Source of the DNA: a virus
Virus record (IMG/VR): IMGVR_UViG_3300024327_000005
Location: 1-64,000 of that record
Length of the DNA stretch: 64,000 bases
Reading direction: 5' to 3' (one strand)
Shown one piece after another: positions 30,518 through 39,886 of this stretch (position 1 is its first letter; each line of letters begins with the position of its first letter). The position numbers and the translations under genes are program-made. Under the pieces are notes generated by a model that ran no database searches, was not told the DNA's origin, and worked only from the letters and a program-made list of their open reading frames with translations.

Positions 30518-31405
30518 ATGAAATCGAACAAGTCAGTCTTAAAGGAAGTTTTAATTCCTGATGAAATTTTTATCGACTTTTACAGAGACGGCATTATAGC
30601 GCAGTCAATGGCCAATCTGCTCAAACTTAATCCTGGCGAATACTGTTTTGTTTTGGACTCAGACAATAATAAGGCTGTTGCGATCAATATAGACAACAAT
30701 CTCATACTTATGGATTCGTTTAAAAATAAAACAATAAACGGCTTTTCTCCAAAAGACTTGCTGCAGACTATTTATTTCAATTTACTTGAGCAAGAGTCTA
30801 TGATTGTAGTTGCTGCATTAGGTCCCGCTGGCACCGGAAAGACTACAGTTGCCTTAACAAAAGCAATTGCAGATTACTTTTCTGATAGGAAAAAGATATA
30901 CTTATGCAAACCTACTCATCTGGTTAAAACTCACGAGAATCAAGTTTTTGGACCAGTACCAGGAGACATGCAGGAGAAGTATACGCCTTATCTAGGAAGT
31001 TTTGAAATTATACTAAACAAGATGTTAGGCAGCGACGGTGGCGACTACTTAAAAAGCATGATAGAAAAGAAACACATCGAATTTATGCCCGTAGAATTCA
31101 CTCGGGGATGTACCTTCGAAAACTGCACGTTCATCTTAGATGAGGCGCAGAATTTATCTTGGCATGAACTAAAAACAGTGCTATCAAGAATAGGCGAAAA
31201 AAGCAAAATAATACTTTGCGGAGACCCTAACCAAATTGATGCAAACTTTAAATATATTCATAGCGGACTTTACACGCTTCTAAATTCACCTTCCTTTAAA
31301 AGCTCTACTTTTACTTCAAAGATAGAGCTTAAAAAACAATACAGAGGTCGGATACCCGACCTCATCTATAACATAGATAAAGAATTAATTAAGGACAACC
31401 AATGA
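30518..31405 (+). CDS. PhoH-family ATPase
   Basis: Start at ATG 30518, with AAGGGG upstream; the in-frame TTG at 30452 lacks a site. 295 residues with Walker A GPAGTGKT, a CKPTH segment, Walker B with DEAQN, and GDPNQID typical of PhoH/phage PhoH-like helicase-related ATPases. An N-terminal 80 residues are specific to this protein. PhoH-like proteins are common in phages; their role (RNA/DNA metabolism) is not settled. Overlaps the next gene by ATGA. Confidence 0.9.
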   Translation: MKSNKSVLKEVLIPDEIFIDFYRDGIIAQSMANLLKLNPGEYCFVLDSDNNKAVAINIDNNLILMDSFKNKTINGFSPKDLLQTIYFNLLEQESMIVVAALGPAGTGKTTVALTKAIADYFSDRKKIYLCKPTHLVKTHENQVFGPVPGDMQEKYTPYLGSFEIILNKMLGSDGGDYLKSMIEKKHIEFMPVEFTRGCTFENCTFILDEAQNLSWHELKTVLSRIGEKSKIILCGDPNQIDANFKYIHSGLYTLLNSPSFKSSTFTSKIELKKQYRGRIPDLIYNIDKELIKDNQ

Positions 31406-31839
31406 CATACCCTTCAAGTTTTAACATTTATAAAAAAGCAGCCGCTGCCCAGTTCACTGTCTTACCCCCAAGGAGGGACGACAACGGACGAATTAATAAA
31501 AATGGCGCTGTACTCCTGGAGATGGCTCCATCATCCGGAGAGAAAACTTATGATTGGAAAAACAATAAAGTAACTTTCGCATTTGGCATCAACGATTTAT
31601 GCTTATTTTTCGACGACCCAAACGCGCCTAAATGGGGATCATTCTTCCATGTAAACGATTCCACCAATAAGAAGTTAACATTCAGCCATGGAGAAGGCAA
31701 ATATGCTGGTACGTATATGATGTCACTCATGATGGGTGAAAATCGCGTGAGCGTAAGTTTGACTGGCGGCGAATTTAATGTTCTCGGCCGACTATTCTCA
31801 GCAGCAATTCCGATCATTCTCGGTTGGAACAATGTTTGA
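31402..31839 (+). CDS. candidate ssDNA-binding protein (Whirly-like)
   Basis: 145 residues, ATGA-coupled to phoH. Pattern: NIYKKAAAAQFTVLPPRR, then KNGAVLLEMAP, WKNNKVTFAFG, LTFSHGEGKYAGTYMMSL and VSVSLTGGEFNVLGRL. The order of strands, the 'K.GAVLLE.AP' motif and the 'G.Y.L' helix resemble Whirly/mitochondrial-RNA-editing-like ssDNA-binding proteins used by phages. The call is by pattern. Confidence 0.45.
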   Translation: MTYPSSFNIYKKAAAAQFTVLPPRRDDNGRINKNGAVLLEMAPSSGEKTYDWKNNKVTFAFGINDLCLFFDDPNAPKWGSFFHVNDSTNKKLTFSHGEGKYAGTYMMSLMMGENRVSVSLTGGEFNVLGRLFSAAIPIILGWNNV

Positions 31840-32107
31840 GATTAAGAATGAAAAAGAACAGTTCAATATAACTCCAGATAAACTGTTCGATTTGATACTA
31901 AAGCAATGTTTCGTTGATTCAGAAAATGATTTTCTAATCGACGTAGACACTTATGCAGAAGAAATTGCAAAAACCATAAAGAAGGATTTGCTTTCTGCAA
32001 ACCTAAACCAACTGTTCTCAATATACTTTATGGCAGGTTACCACTATAAAGTATTTTTAAATAATAATGAAGTAACAATTAATAGAAACACTAAGGAAAA
32101 AATATAA
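31832..32107 (+). CDS. hypothetical protein, 91 aa
   Basis: ATG 31832 overlaps the stop of the previous gene (ATGTTTGA); the upstream in-frame ATG 31778 would be deep inside it. Helical, acidic. Not recognised; lies between recombination-like genes. Confidence 0.6.
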   Translation: MFEIKNEKEQFNITPDKLFDLILKQCFVDSENDFLIDVDTYAEEIAKTIKKDLLSANLNQLFSIYFMAGYHYKVFLNNNEVTINRNTKEKI

Positions 32108-32521
32108 ATGTTTTCATACTCCATTTCAGTCAGACGCATCAACAACCCAAACAGTAAGCTTAAAGCTTTCGCTACCGTGACCATCGACGACCTTCTTGAC
32201 CTTGAAGGCTTTAAGGTCATAGACGGCGCAAAAGGGCTTTTTGTAAGCGTCCCCTCACACAAAGGCAATGTTGTCGAAGACGGAATCTCTGTCGAGAAAT
32301 ACTTTGATGACGTCCGCTTTAAAGGCGAAGAGGGTATAGCTTTTGCAGAAGAGCTCAAGTCTTCTATCATCAGCGAATATTCAAGCTCTAGCTCGCAAAC
32401 AGTAAAGAAACCAAACCGAGCAGCTGCAGCCACAGCAAACGTAAAGGCAAGTGCTAAAAACAACGAAACCAATAGCGATTCCACACCACCAAGAGATCGT
32501 AAGCCTCTCTGGGGTTATTGA
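32108..32521 (+). CDS. SpoVG-like protein
   Basis: 137 residues. The first 70 match SpoVG order: SISVRRINNPNSKLKAFATV, a DDLLDLEGFKVIDGAKGLFVSVPSHKG core. SpoVG proteins bind DNA/RNA and are found in several phages. The rest is a low-complexity Ser/Ala/Asn-rich linker ending in PLWGY. Its terminal aromatic tip resembles SSB-like docking tails, but that is a guess. Confidence 0.75.
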   Translation: MFSYSISVRRINNPNSKLKAFATVTIDDLLDLEGFKVIDGAKGLFVSVPSHKGNVVEDGISVEKYFDDVRFKGEEGIAFAEELKSSIISEYSSSSSQTVKKPNRAAAATANVKASAKNNETNSDSTPPRDRKPLWGY

Positions 32522-32522
32522 T

Positions 32523-33071
32523 ATGGCGGATGATGCTTTAGAGATTAAAAAAACAGACGCAACTGACATATTAGAAGCTTTAAGTGAAGGGGCTGCACTG
32601 TATACTGAAGTCACCGAAGCCTTTATTAAAGAGTTTGTCTTTTATGAAAAAACTCTTTATGAGTGGGCAACTGAGCTGATGATTCCCATACCTGACAATC
32701 GTGGGTTAGATATCGTTACCTTCAGGAACTTATTGTTAAAGCTCGCCAATAACCTTCAGATTGCCTCAAACTACTACTCTGTTGCATCCTCCATGTCAGA
32801 AACTATAGGTGGAGGCAACACTATGAGAAAAGCAGATATAGTTAGTCTTATCGTAAATAACTACGCTAAAAAAGGTGCCAAACGTCCTGCTGCTTCAGTA
32901 ATTGAGAAGATGGCAGATTCATATTTAACAAATACTGTTTCAGCAGAACGAGCAGCAAAAATTGTAAAAAACTTCTGGAAGCAACGAGTCGATACTATGC
33001 TCGATCTAAGAAAAGTTTTCGAACAAATAGGACTCTCTCTCTCTGTAGAAATGAAGTTCACAGCCAATTAA
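32523..33071 (+). CDS. candidate recombination mediator (UvsY-like), helical
   Basis: Start at ATG 32523 (two bases after the previous stop). 182 residues, all helical. The late segment FWKQRVDTMLDLRKVFEQIG followed by LSLSVEMK resembles the C-terminal helices of phage UvsY-like mediators, which load RecA/UvsX on SSB-coated DNA. It sits in a block with SpoVG-like and ssDNA-binding-like genes. Tentative. Confidence 0.35.
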   Translation: MADDALEIKKTDATDILEALSEGAALYTEVTEAFIKEFVFYEKTLYEWATELMIPIPDNRGLDIVTFRNLLLKLANNLQIASNYYSVASSMSETIGGGNTMRKADIVSLIVNNYAKKGAKRPAASVIEKMADSYLTNTVSAERAAKIVKNFWKQRVDTMLDLRKVFEQIGLSLSVEMKFTAN

Positions 33072-33080
33072 GGAGTTACC

Positions 33081-33431
33081 ATGGGTTTAGATAATTACTG
33101 GTCGCTCAAGAATAGCGACAAAGAGCATCCAAAGTTTTCCCCTGAATTAAATCTTTGCTCTGGGATCTTTTCAAGCGACGGTGCTAAATCATTCAGGGGC
33201 AAAGTTTATTCACCCTTCTTCGAGGAAGAGTTTGGTGTCACTTTATATCAAGAGGAAATATCGCCCAAAGACATAAGAGAGATCTCGGAAAAACTCAAGA
33301 CCTTCATAGAAGAAAATGCAGCTCATGACCGTCGTTTAAGTAGACACCTGGAGAACCAAGAAGTTAATGATTTATTACGTATGTTTGAAGCGTATGCAGA
33401 GCTTAATGCTACGCTGATAGGTTGGTGGTAA
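33081..33431 (+). CDS. conserved-type phage protein, 116 aa
   Basis: Starts MGLDNYWSLKN, with LNLCSGIFSS and SFRGKVYSPFFEE, features of a small protein family seen across phages whose role is unknown to me. Acidic helix near the middle and a WW end. ATG 33081 has AAGGAG upstream. Confidence 0.7.
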   Translation: MGLDNYWSLKNSDKEHPKFSPELNLCSGIFSSDGAKSFRGKVYSPFFEEEFGVTLYQEEISPKDIREISEKLKTFIEENAAHDRRLSRHLENQEVNDLLRMFEAYAELNATLIGWW

Positions 33432-33435
33432 AGAT

Positions 33436-33678
33436 ATGGAAAGCGGAATAGCCTTAGGCCTTATAAGTTATGTGTCATTTGTATTCTCCTTCTTCCATTT
33501 TCCCACTCGCTTAAAGACGTTCTTATTAAGCAACCCCTTCCTTACGGATTGTCTATCAGTTAGTATCTCATTCGTCTTACTCACTGGAGTTTCAAAATCA
33601 ATAGTAGCTGTTATCGCTGCAATGCTCTGTGGGCTGCTAGTTAATATCACCTTAATGATACATAGCAACTGGTTTTAA
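33436..33678 (+). CDS. small membrane protein, 80 aa
   Basis: Three hydrophobic helices fill the 80 residues. Start ATG 33436 after AAAGAT. Function unknown. Confidence 0.6.
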   Translation: MESGIALGLISYVSFVFSFFHFPTRLKTFLLSNPFLTDCLSVSISFVLLTGVSKSIVAVIAAMLCGLLVNITLMIHSNWF

Positions 33679-33726
33679 TCGACTTAAACTAACGTCTCAA
33701 ACTATTCACCTAAAAAAAGAAGTAAA

Positions 33727-36141
33727 ATGACACTCGCCAACACAACTACAACCGCACTTGCGTATTTTAATAACGATGAATTAGCAGCTCAAGTCTGGAC
33801 AAACAAGTACGCACTAAGAACAAAGGCAGGAGAACTCAAAGAGTTCTCCCCTGACGATATGCATCGACGGCTAGCAAGCGAATTCGCTAGAATCGAAACA
33901 GCCTATAACAATATATCTAAAATTCCGAAAACAAACCCCCTAACAGAAGCTAAAATATATGCACAGCTAAAAGGATTTAAGAAAATTGTCCCGCAAGGGT
34001 CCCCAATGATGGGCATCGGGAACCATCACATAAATACTTCGTTAAGTAACTGTGTTGTAGTTGAATCTCCAGAAGACAATATCTCTTCAATCATGAATAG
34101 TGGTAGAAGTTTAGCAAACTTATTTAAACGCAGATGTGGAGTTGGATTAGACTTAAGCTCTCTGCGCCCAGAAGGTACAAGAGTCTCTAATTCAGCCGGA
34201 ACTACCACAGGTGCATGGTCTTTCGCTGACTACTATAGTCATGTTTGCCGAATGATAGGCCAGAACGGCCGTAGAGGAGCGCTAATGTTATCTCTTGACA
34301 TTAGGCATCCAGACATCGAAAAGTTCGCTCTAATGAAGAATGACTTAACGAAAGTTACAGGCGCTAACATTAGTATTAAAGTCACTGATGACTTCATGAA
34401 TGCCGTAAAGGAAAAAGAGTCATTCACCTTAAGGTTCCCTGTTGACTCTGAAACTCCAATCTATGAAAAAGAGATTTCAGCTGTAGCACTTTGGGAAAAG
34501 ATAATCATCTCAGCCAAAACCACAGCAGAGCCAGGGCTGTTGATGTGGGACAACATCACTAAATATCTTCCAGCAAACGAGTATCTAGACTTTAAAACAA
34601 TAAGTACAAATCCATGTGCCGAGATTCCCTTATCTGCTTACGATTCGTGTAGACTGATATCAATCAATCTTAAAAATTTTGTTACAGACGCATTTTCGCC
34701 TAATGCAAAGTTCGACTATGACGAATTCACCGAAACAGTTAGGTGCGCAATGCGCATGTCAGACAACTTGGTGGAATTAGAATTAGAAAAGCTACAAGGC
34801 TTAATCGACATCTCAGATGCAGAAGACGAAAAGCGATTATGGAAAAAGCTATATTCTGCTTGCAAGAATGGACGCAGGACTGGACTCGGAACTCACGGAC
34901 TGGCAGATGCACTTGCAAACTTGAACCTCACTTATGGCAGCCCAAGTTCTCTTAAAGCTATAAATAAAATCTATGGCTTATTGAAAATCGAAGCATACAA
35001 AGAGAGTGTTCAGCTAGCGAAAGAAAGAGGCAGCTTCCCTGTATTCCGCTGGGAGGTTGAGAAAGACAACCTCTATATAAAGTCATTGCCACAAGAGCTT
35101 CAAGCTGAAATAAAAAAGTATGGACGCAGAAATATCAGCATCTTAACAAACGCTCCAACAGGTAGTGTTTCTTTACTCTCTCAAACCTCTTCTGGGCTTG
35201 AGCCGGTATTCAGGAACTCCTATATTAGGCGAAGGAAACTCGAAGCGAATGCAAGCGAATCAGTGGATTTTATCGATCCACTTGGTGATAAGTGGCATGA
35301 CTTTGAAGTCTTTCATCATAATGCGCAAGAATGGAAAGCTTTACATCCGAACCAGCAACTTCCGGACTTGTTTATTGAATCCCAAGATATTAGCTGGCGA
35401 GCTAGACTTAGCGTTCAGGCTGAAATTCAACAACATATTGACCATGCTATAAGCTCAACTATAAACCTGCCTGCAGATACTAGTGAAGTTACAGTTAGCA
35501 ATATATATATGACCGCATGGGAGAAGCAGCTGAAAGGCGTCACTGTTTACGTCGACGGAAGCAGGAGTGGAGTCTTAATTACCAAAAGTAAGGAAGACAA
35601 CTTTCCGCAACACTCTGCGCCAAAAAGACCAGAGAACCTTGATTGCGATATTCACCTTACAAAGATTCAGGACGAACCATGGCTCATCCTCGTAGGGCTC
35701 TTGGGTGGAAAGCCCTATGAGATATTTGGAGGCAATGCAAGTTTCTTGGATTTACCTAAGAAGTACAAGCAAGGTAAGATAAAAAAACGAATATTTAAAT
35801 CGCAAAATGCAAAGTACGACTTGTATCTTGAAGATGCGGAATTGGTTTTTAAAGATATCGTTTCTGTATTTAATAATCCGAACAACCTTGCTTTTGCAAG
35901 AATGGTATCTTTAGGACTAAGGCATGGCGCAGAAGTAAAATTTATGGTAGAGCAATTGCAGAAAGATAAGACTAGCAGTATGTTTAGTTTTTCTAAGTGT
36001 ATATCTCGGATACTAAAGCAATACATTCAAGATGGAGCAATACCAAGTGACAAGATTTGCAAAAGCTGTAATAATGACTCACTAATCTACCAAGATGGTT
36101 GTGTCGCCTGCACTAATTGTGGTGCGGGACGATGCGAATAA
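33727..36141 (+). CDS. nrdJ: class II ribonucleotide reductase (adenosylcobalamin-dependent)
   Basis: 804 residues. Motifs seen in order: an N-terminal MMGIGN region, LSNCVVVES (redox Cys), FKRRCGVGLDLSSLRP, GRRGALM, NPCAEIPLSAYDSCRLISINL with active-site Cys/Glu, an APTGSVSLLSQTSSGLEPVF loop, and a C-terminal CKSC..CVACTNCG zinc ribbon typical of class II enzymes. Converts ribonucleotides to deoxyribonucleotides using vitamin B12, with no oxygen or NrdB partner needed; none is seen nearby. Its use implies cobalamin supply in the host. Confidence 0.95.
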   Translation: MTLANTTTTALAYFNNDELAAQVWTNKYALRTKAGELKEFSPDDMHRRLASEFARIETAYNNISKIPKTNPLTEAKIYAQLKGFKKIVPQGSPMMGIGNHHINTSLSNCVVVESPEDNISSIMNSGRSLANLFKRRCGVGLDLSSLRPEGTRVSNSAGTTTGAWSFADYYSHVCRMIGQNGRRGALMLSLDIRHPDIEKFALMKNDLTKVTGANISIKVTDDFMNAVKEKESFTLRFPVDSETPIYEKEISAVALWEKIIISAKTTAEPGLLMWDNITKYLPANEYLDFKTISTNPCAEIPLSAYDSCRLISINLKNFVTDAFSPNAKFDYDEFTETVRCAMRMSDNLVELELEKLQGLIDISDAEDEKRLWKKLYSACKNGRRTGLGTHGLADALANLNLTYGSPSSLKAINKIYGLLKIEAYKESVQLAKERGSFPVFRWEVEKDNLYIKSLPQELQAEIKKYGRRNISILTNAPTGSVSLLSQTSSGLEPVFRNSYIRRRKLEANASESVDFIDPLGDKWHDFEVFHHNAQEWKALHPNQQLPDLFIESQDISWRARLSVQAEIQQHIDHAISSTINLPADTSEVTVSNIYMTAWEKQLKGVTVYVDGSRSGVLITKSKEDNFPQHSAPKRPENLDCDIHLTKIQDEPWLILVGLLGGKPYEIFGGNASFLDLPKKYKQGKIKKRIFKSQNAKYDLYLEDAELVFKDIVSVFNNPNNLAFARMVSLGLRHGAEVKFMVEQLQKDKTSSMFSFSKCISRILKQYIQDGAIPSDKICKSCNNDSLIYQDGCVACTNCGAGRCE

Positions 36142-36150
36142 AGGTGCAAT

Positions 36151-36507
36151 ATGAATAATATCAACGACTACGTAAAATCTTCGTATAACAATGCGAAAGA
36201 TCATGGCTGGCACGATCAACCGAGAACAATAGGTGATCTAATCTGCCTGATGCACTCAGAGCTTTCCGAAGCTCTTGAGGAACATCGGAAAGGCAAAACA
36301 CCTCAAGAAATCTACTATGTATCAAAAAACCCTATCCTGTTGGGCGCTCCTGAAAAGCCAGAAGGAATCCCCATAGAATTAGCTGACTGCATAATCAGAA
36401 TATTTGATTTTTGCGGTCTTCACGGCATAGATCTTGAAGAAGCACTTTCCCTAAAGATGAAATACAATGAAACTAGACCCTACAGGCACGGTAACAAGGT
36501 AGTCTAG
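36151..36507 (+). CDS. mazG: MazG-type NTP pyrophosphohydrolase
   Basis: 118 residues. ELSEALEEHR gives the ExxE metal site and IELADCIIRIFD the ExxD site; both are typical of MazG. Such enzymes cleave dNTPs or alarmones to monophosphates. Placed just after nrdJ, fitting nucleotide-pool control. Followed 2 bases later by another gene. Confidence 0.9.
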   Translation: MNNINDYVKSSYNNAKDHGWHDQPRTIGDLICLMHSELSEALEEHRKGKTPQEIYYVSKNPILLGAPEKPEGIPIELADCIIRIFDFCGLHGIDLEEALSLKMKYNETRPYRHGNKVV

Positions 36508-36508
36508 T

Positions 36509-37090
36509 ATGATTGAGTTTGAGGAATTGAGCCAGGATGAAGATTATAAACGTATAATCCAGGCAGTTGTCATTAGTGCGATTTCTGACTATACGAAACT
36601 TTCGCATCCAAAAAATAGAAACAAGCGCTACCTTGAACAAAGCTATCGCAATTCTATCAATATGTTTTTTGACGATGATTACCGTTTCGAAGCATTTACC
36701 TCAGTCCTCACAGAGAAGCCCCTTGCTACAAAAGATCTAATCTCTATATTAATCTCGAACCAAAGGGTTTCAATGAGTAAAGCTCGTCAATATGCAATAG
36801 AAGAATCAGTACGCTATTGGTGGGAAAAGAATTTCCACGATATTAGTGTCCCAGCTTCAATTAATATCTTTGGTATTGTTTATTCCGTACATGCGGCCTC
36901 CACAGAACATATAGATTTTGATAAAAACAAATTGTATCTACCTATAAAGAAAATAGGCTCTGACAGGATTTTCTTTAAGCTCTGTTTAAAGGTCATCCTG
37001 AAGGAGTCCGAAATAGACCTTTCAGATGAATCATTTGAAAGACTGCACAAGGTGTTTTATTTATTCTTAAAAATAAACAACGCATTTTAA
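36509..37090 (+). CDS. hypothetical protein, 193 aa
   Basis: Start two bases after mazG. Helical N-terminal half with SKARQYAIEESVRYWW, then beta-rich middle and a helical end. No recognised domain. Part of a nucleotide/recombination cluster. Confidence 0.65.
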   Translation: MIEFEELSQDEDYKRIIQAVVISAISDYTKLSHPKNRNKRYLEQSYRNSINMFFDDDYRFEAFTSVLTEKPLATKDLISILISNQRVSMSKARQYAIEESVRYWWEKNFHDISVPASINIFGIVYSVHAASTEHIDFDKNKLYLPIKKIGSDRIFFKLCLKVILKESEIDLSDESFERLHKVFYLFLKINNAF

Positions 37091-37100
37091 GGTTTAAAAC

Positions 37101-37763
37101 ATGAATAACATCCTTCTCTTCCTATTAGTCCTGTTCTTCACCATCATCTTAAAGAAGAACCATTCTATAAAAGCAGCCAACAGAGAGATTCACGATCTTT
37201 TGAACAAGAGTGTCCTTCTAACAATTCATCTTGAGCGAATTGAAGAGCAAAAACAAAATATGCACAACCTTAATTGTAAGGTTTCCAAATTGGAACTCTT
37301 GAATAAATCAAGTGATTTTGAAATATCAGAACTAAAAACAGCTTCTAATGCTATGAAAATAGCACACAAACTAGAAATCAAAGAAAAAACAGAGGCAGCG
37401 AGAAAAGATGCTGTAAAGAAATCACGAGCAGTCATCAGAGGTCAAGCCACCGAGCATTTAGCCCCGTACATACTGAAAGATACAAATCCTAAAGATTATA
37501 GATTCATGGGAAACCCCATAGACTATATTTGCTTTGAAGGACTTTCAGATTTGTTGGACGGGGTTTCCAATGAAATTAAGTCAATACACTTCATCGATAT
37601 AAAAACAGGGAAATCTTCCCTAAGCAAAAGCCAACGACGAATACGAGATGCCATTAAAGAATCTCGTGTTCAATTCTCAGAAATAAACTTAGACAAAGAA
37701 TTAGAAAAACAAAATGATCAAACTAAAAAAGGATCTGAAATTAACGACATTACAGAAAGTTAA
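37101..37763 (+). CDS. Holliday-junction-resolvase-related endonuclease
   Basis: 220 residues. N-terminal membrane helix (about 3-16), coiled-coil linker, then a nuclease domain (about 115-200): SRAVIRGQATEHLAPYI, RFMGNPIDYICFEGL and FIDIKTGKSSLSKSQRRIRDAI, with PxDY...D-x-K pattern of the PD-(D/E)XK family PF10107-type resolvases. Membrane anchoring is usual for this family. It may resolve recombination intermediates. Overlaps the next gene by 50 bases. Confidence 0.8.
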   Translation: MNNILLFLLVLFFTIILKKNHSIKAANREIHDLLNKSVLLTIHLERIEEQKQNMHNLNCKVSKLELLNKSSDFEISELKTASNAMKIAHKLEIKEKTEAARKDAVKKSRAVIRGQATEHLAPYILKDTNPKDYRFMGNPIDYICFEGLSDLLDGVSNEIKSIHFIDIKTGKSSLSKSQRRIRDAIKESRVQFSEINLDKELEKQNDQTKKGSEINDITES

Positions 37764-38037
37764 AATTAAAGACGATGACTGGAATAGACCTGGAGGTGGA
37801 TACTTAAATCCAGGTTCTGTAGTTATCGTAACAAGCGGACCGACAAGAATTTCTGACGTACCTTTTAAAGTCCTTTCAGGTTCTGGTGAAGTTACTCATC
37901 GAAACCCTACGGGAGAAACCGTAAGACATATCACACCAGGACCAGGCAGGTTCTTCTTTTCTCAAGGCCATGAAACAAAATCACCCTACGACTTCGGAAC
38001 TTTAAATACAGCATTGTTCGAGGTTTGTAATGACTGA
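37714..38037 (+). CDS. hypothetical protein, 107 aa
   Basis: Starts inside the resolvase gene. Basic N-terminus, then Gly/Pro-rich beta-type sequence (GGGYLNPGSVVIVTSGP, HITPGPGRFFFSQG). Could be a small binding fold. Not recognised. Confidence 0.6.
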   Translation: MIKLKKDLKLTTLQKVKIKDDDWNRPGGGYLNPGSVVIVTSGPTRISDVPFKVLSGSGEVTHRNPTGETVRHITPGPGRFFFSQGHETKSPYDFGTLNTALFEVCND

Positions 38038-38305
38038 AGAACTTTCTGTATACGTCTTCTGGGAATTCGATATTGAAACAGATGCTGATACACAAAGATG
38101 TTTAAAAATTACCTCTGAACTCCTTCAAGAAGCGCTAGAGGATAAAGAAAAAGGTATACATCTAAATGATCGCCTTTGTGAATTCTACGACGTCCCTAAC
38201 AGATTCACCTATCTAGAAGATGAATCTGAAGATTCTTACGATCCCATAACGAACCACCTCTCTGACACCTATGGGTGGCTGGTCAAGGATCTCTTGATCC
38301 TATAG
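38030..38305 (+). CDS. acidic hypothetical protein, 91 aa
   Basis: ATG 38030 overlaps the previous stop by 8 bases. Very acidic with helix (ELLQEALEDKEK). Not recognised; such proteins may bind other proteins or mimic DNA. Confidence 0.6.
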   Translation: MTEELSVYVFWEFDIETDADTQRCLKITSELLQEALEDKEKGIHLNDRLCEFYDVPNRFTYLEDESEDSYDPITNHLSDTYGWLVKDLLIL

Positions 38306-38392
38306 AGACTTTTTTTGAACACAAAAGGTAATGCTATATGTTACTTTCTGTGTTTAATTACCAATAATAAAGAAAATGAAATTCATCAAATT

Positions 38393-38830
38393 ATGAGAAA
38401 ACCTTGGGATGAGTATTTCATGGACATAGCATTTATGGTCGCTACGAGGAGTACCTGTACTCGAAAGAAAGTTGGCGCTGTAATTGTAAATCCAGAATTC
38501 AAAGCCATTCTATCGACAGGATACAATGGCTCCTTACCTTCAGCGCCTCATTGTAAAGATGTGGGTTGTCATGTTGTCAGTAATCACTGCACAAGAACAA
38601 TCCACGCTGAAACAAACGCTATAAATCAAGCAGCAAAAATGGGCGCATATTTAAAAGGAGCGACCATATACTGCACGTGCAAACCCTGCTGGAATTGCTT
38701 CAAGAATCTAGTTCAAGCAGGAATAAAAACAATTCACTTTCAAGAAGACTATGAAGACGCTAATCAAAAGCTATATAGGGAATATTTAAATGAAAACCCA
38801 ACAATATTGTTTAAACGTCTAGAAAATTAG
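38393..38830 (+). CDS. dCMP deaminase
   Basis: Start assigned to ATG 38393 (MRKPWDEYF); an upstream TTG at 38315 gives an odd Cys-rich extension. 145 residues with HAETNAI (zinc His and catalytic Glu) and CKPCWNC (zinc Cys pair), plus the family GYNGSLPSAPHC segment. Converts dCMP to dUMP, the ThyX substrate. Lies between nucleotide genes and recA. Confidence 0.9.
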   Translation: MRKPWDEYFMDIAFMVATRSTCTRKKVGAVIVNPEFKAILSTGYNGSLPSAPHCKDVGCHVVSNHCTRTIHAETNAINQAAKMGAYLKGATIYCTCKPCWNCFKNLVQAGIKTIHFQEDYEDANQKLYREYLNENPTILFKRLEN

Positions 38831-38848
38831 ATATAAAAGGATTAATTA

Positions 38849-39886
38849 ATGGCAAATAAAAAAATTACAGGGATCCCCGAAATTGATATGATTGCAGCTT
38901 CTATTGCCAAGAAATTTGGCAAAGAAGACATTATGAGTTTAGGACCTAAATATGAAAAAGTTACACCAATCTCTACAGGCTCAATATCTTTGGATGCTTG
39001 TCTTGGCGTTGGAGGCTTACCTAATGATCGTGTCGTCGAAATATATGGTCCGCCCAGTGCCGGAAAAACCTCTCTCTGCCTACAAGTACTTAAACAGTTT
39101 ACAGAAAAATATGGATATGACAGACCTCCTGTCTATGTTGATCTTGAACGCACTACTGGTTTGGATCTTGTCACTTCTATGGGGCTCGAACCAAAAAAAA
39201 TGATTTTTTGTTATCCTGACACCGCCGAAGAAGCACTTCAGCTCTGTCAAGACCTTGGTAAGACAGGTAAAGTCGGCATAATAGTTTTTGATAGTATTGA
39301 CGCTGCTCAAAGCGAAAAAGACACAAAAAGATTAATGAATGAAACGGGAGTAGGCGACTTACCTCGCTTACTTTCAAAAGCTTTGCGTTCTATATCCAAG
39401 ATAAGCGTTGATAACGAATGTCTATACTTGTTTATTAATCAAGTTAGAATGAAAATTGGCGTTATGTATGGGAACCCAGAAACAACTTCAGGTGGCAACG
39501 CCATACCTTTTTACTGCTCGGTTCGACTTCGAGTAAGCAGTAAGCCCTCTAAAGATCAAGATGGCGCCATAACAATGAAGGTTAAAGTTGTCAAAAACAA
39601 AGTTGCTCCCGCTTTAAATAAAACTGCTGAGTTTGACTTTATATGTGGAAAAGGCACAGATCCTTATTTAGACATAATTGGTTATGCTAAAGACGTAGGG
39701 TTGATGAGGTTTGCAGGCTCATCCGTCAAGTGGATAAACCCTGCAACAAAAGAAGAAGAGTCTCTTTGTACTGGTGGTAAGCTGGGGGCGAAAAGTCATT
39801 TTATTGACAACCCAGAGGACTACCAACTGCTATATCATCATATCCTCAGTTCAGATAGAGAAGACGAGAATGAAGATGACGCATGA
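38849..39886 (+). CDS. recA: RecA recombinase
   Basis: 345 residues, close to bacterial RecA length. Walker A GPPSAGKT (67-74), VDLER strand where RecA has its catalytic Glu, a Walker B IIVFDS, LFINQVRMKIG, and the L2/TTSGGNAIPFY DNA-binding loop. The C-terminus is acidic (DREDENEDDA). It is bacterial-type RecA rather than T4 UvsX. It forms filaments on ssDNA for recombination and repair; the next gene overlaps by 17 bases. Confidence 0.95.
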   Translation: MANKKITGIPEIDMIAASIAKKFGKEDIMSLGPKYEKVTPISTGSISLDACLGVGGLPNDRVVEIYGPPSAGKTSLCLQVLKQFTEKYGYDRPPVYVDLERTTGLDLVTSMGLEPKKMIFCYPDTAEEALQLCQDLGKTGKVGIIVFDSIDAAQSEKDTKRLMNETGVGDLPRLLSKALRSISKISVDNECLYLFINQVRMKIGVMYGNPETTSGGNAIPFYCSVRLRVSSKPSKDQDGAITMKVKVVKNKVAPALNKTAEFDFICGKGTDPYLDIIGYAKDVGLMRFAGSSVKWINPATKEEESLCTGGKLGAKSHFIDNPEDYQLLYHHILSSDREDENEDDA

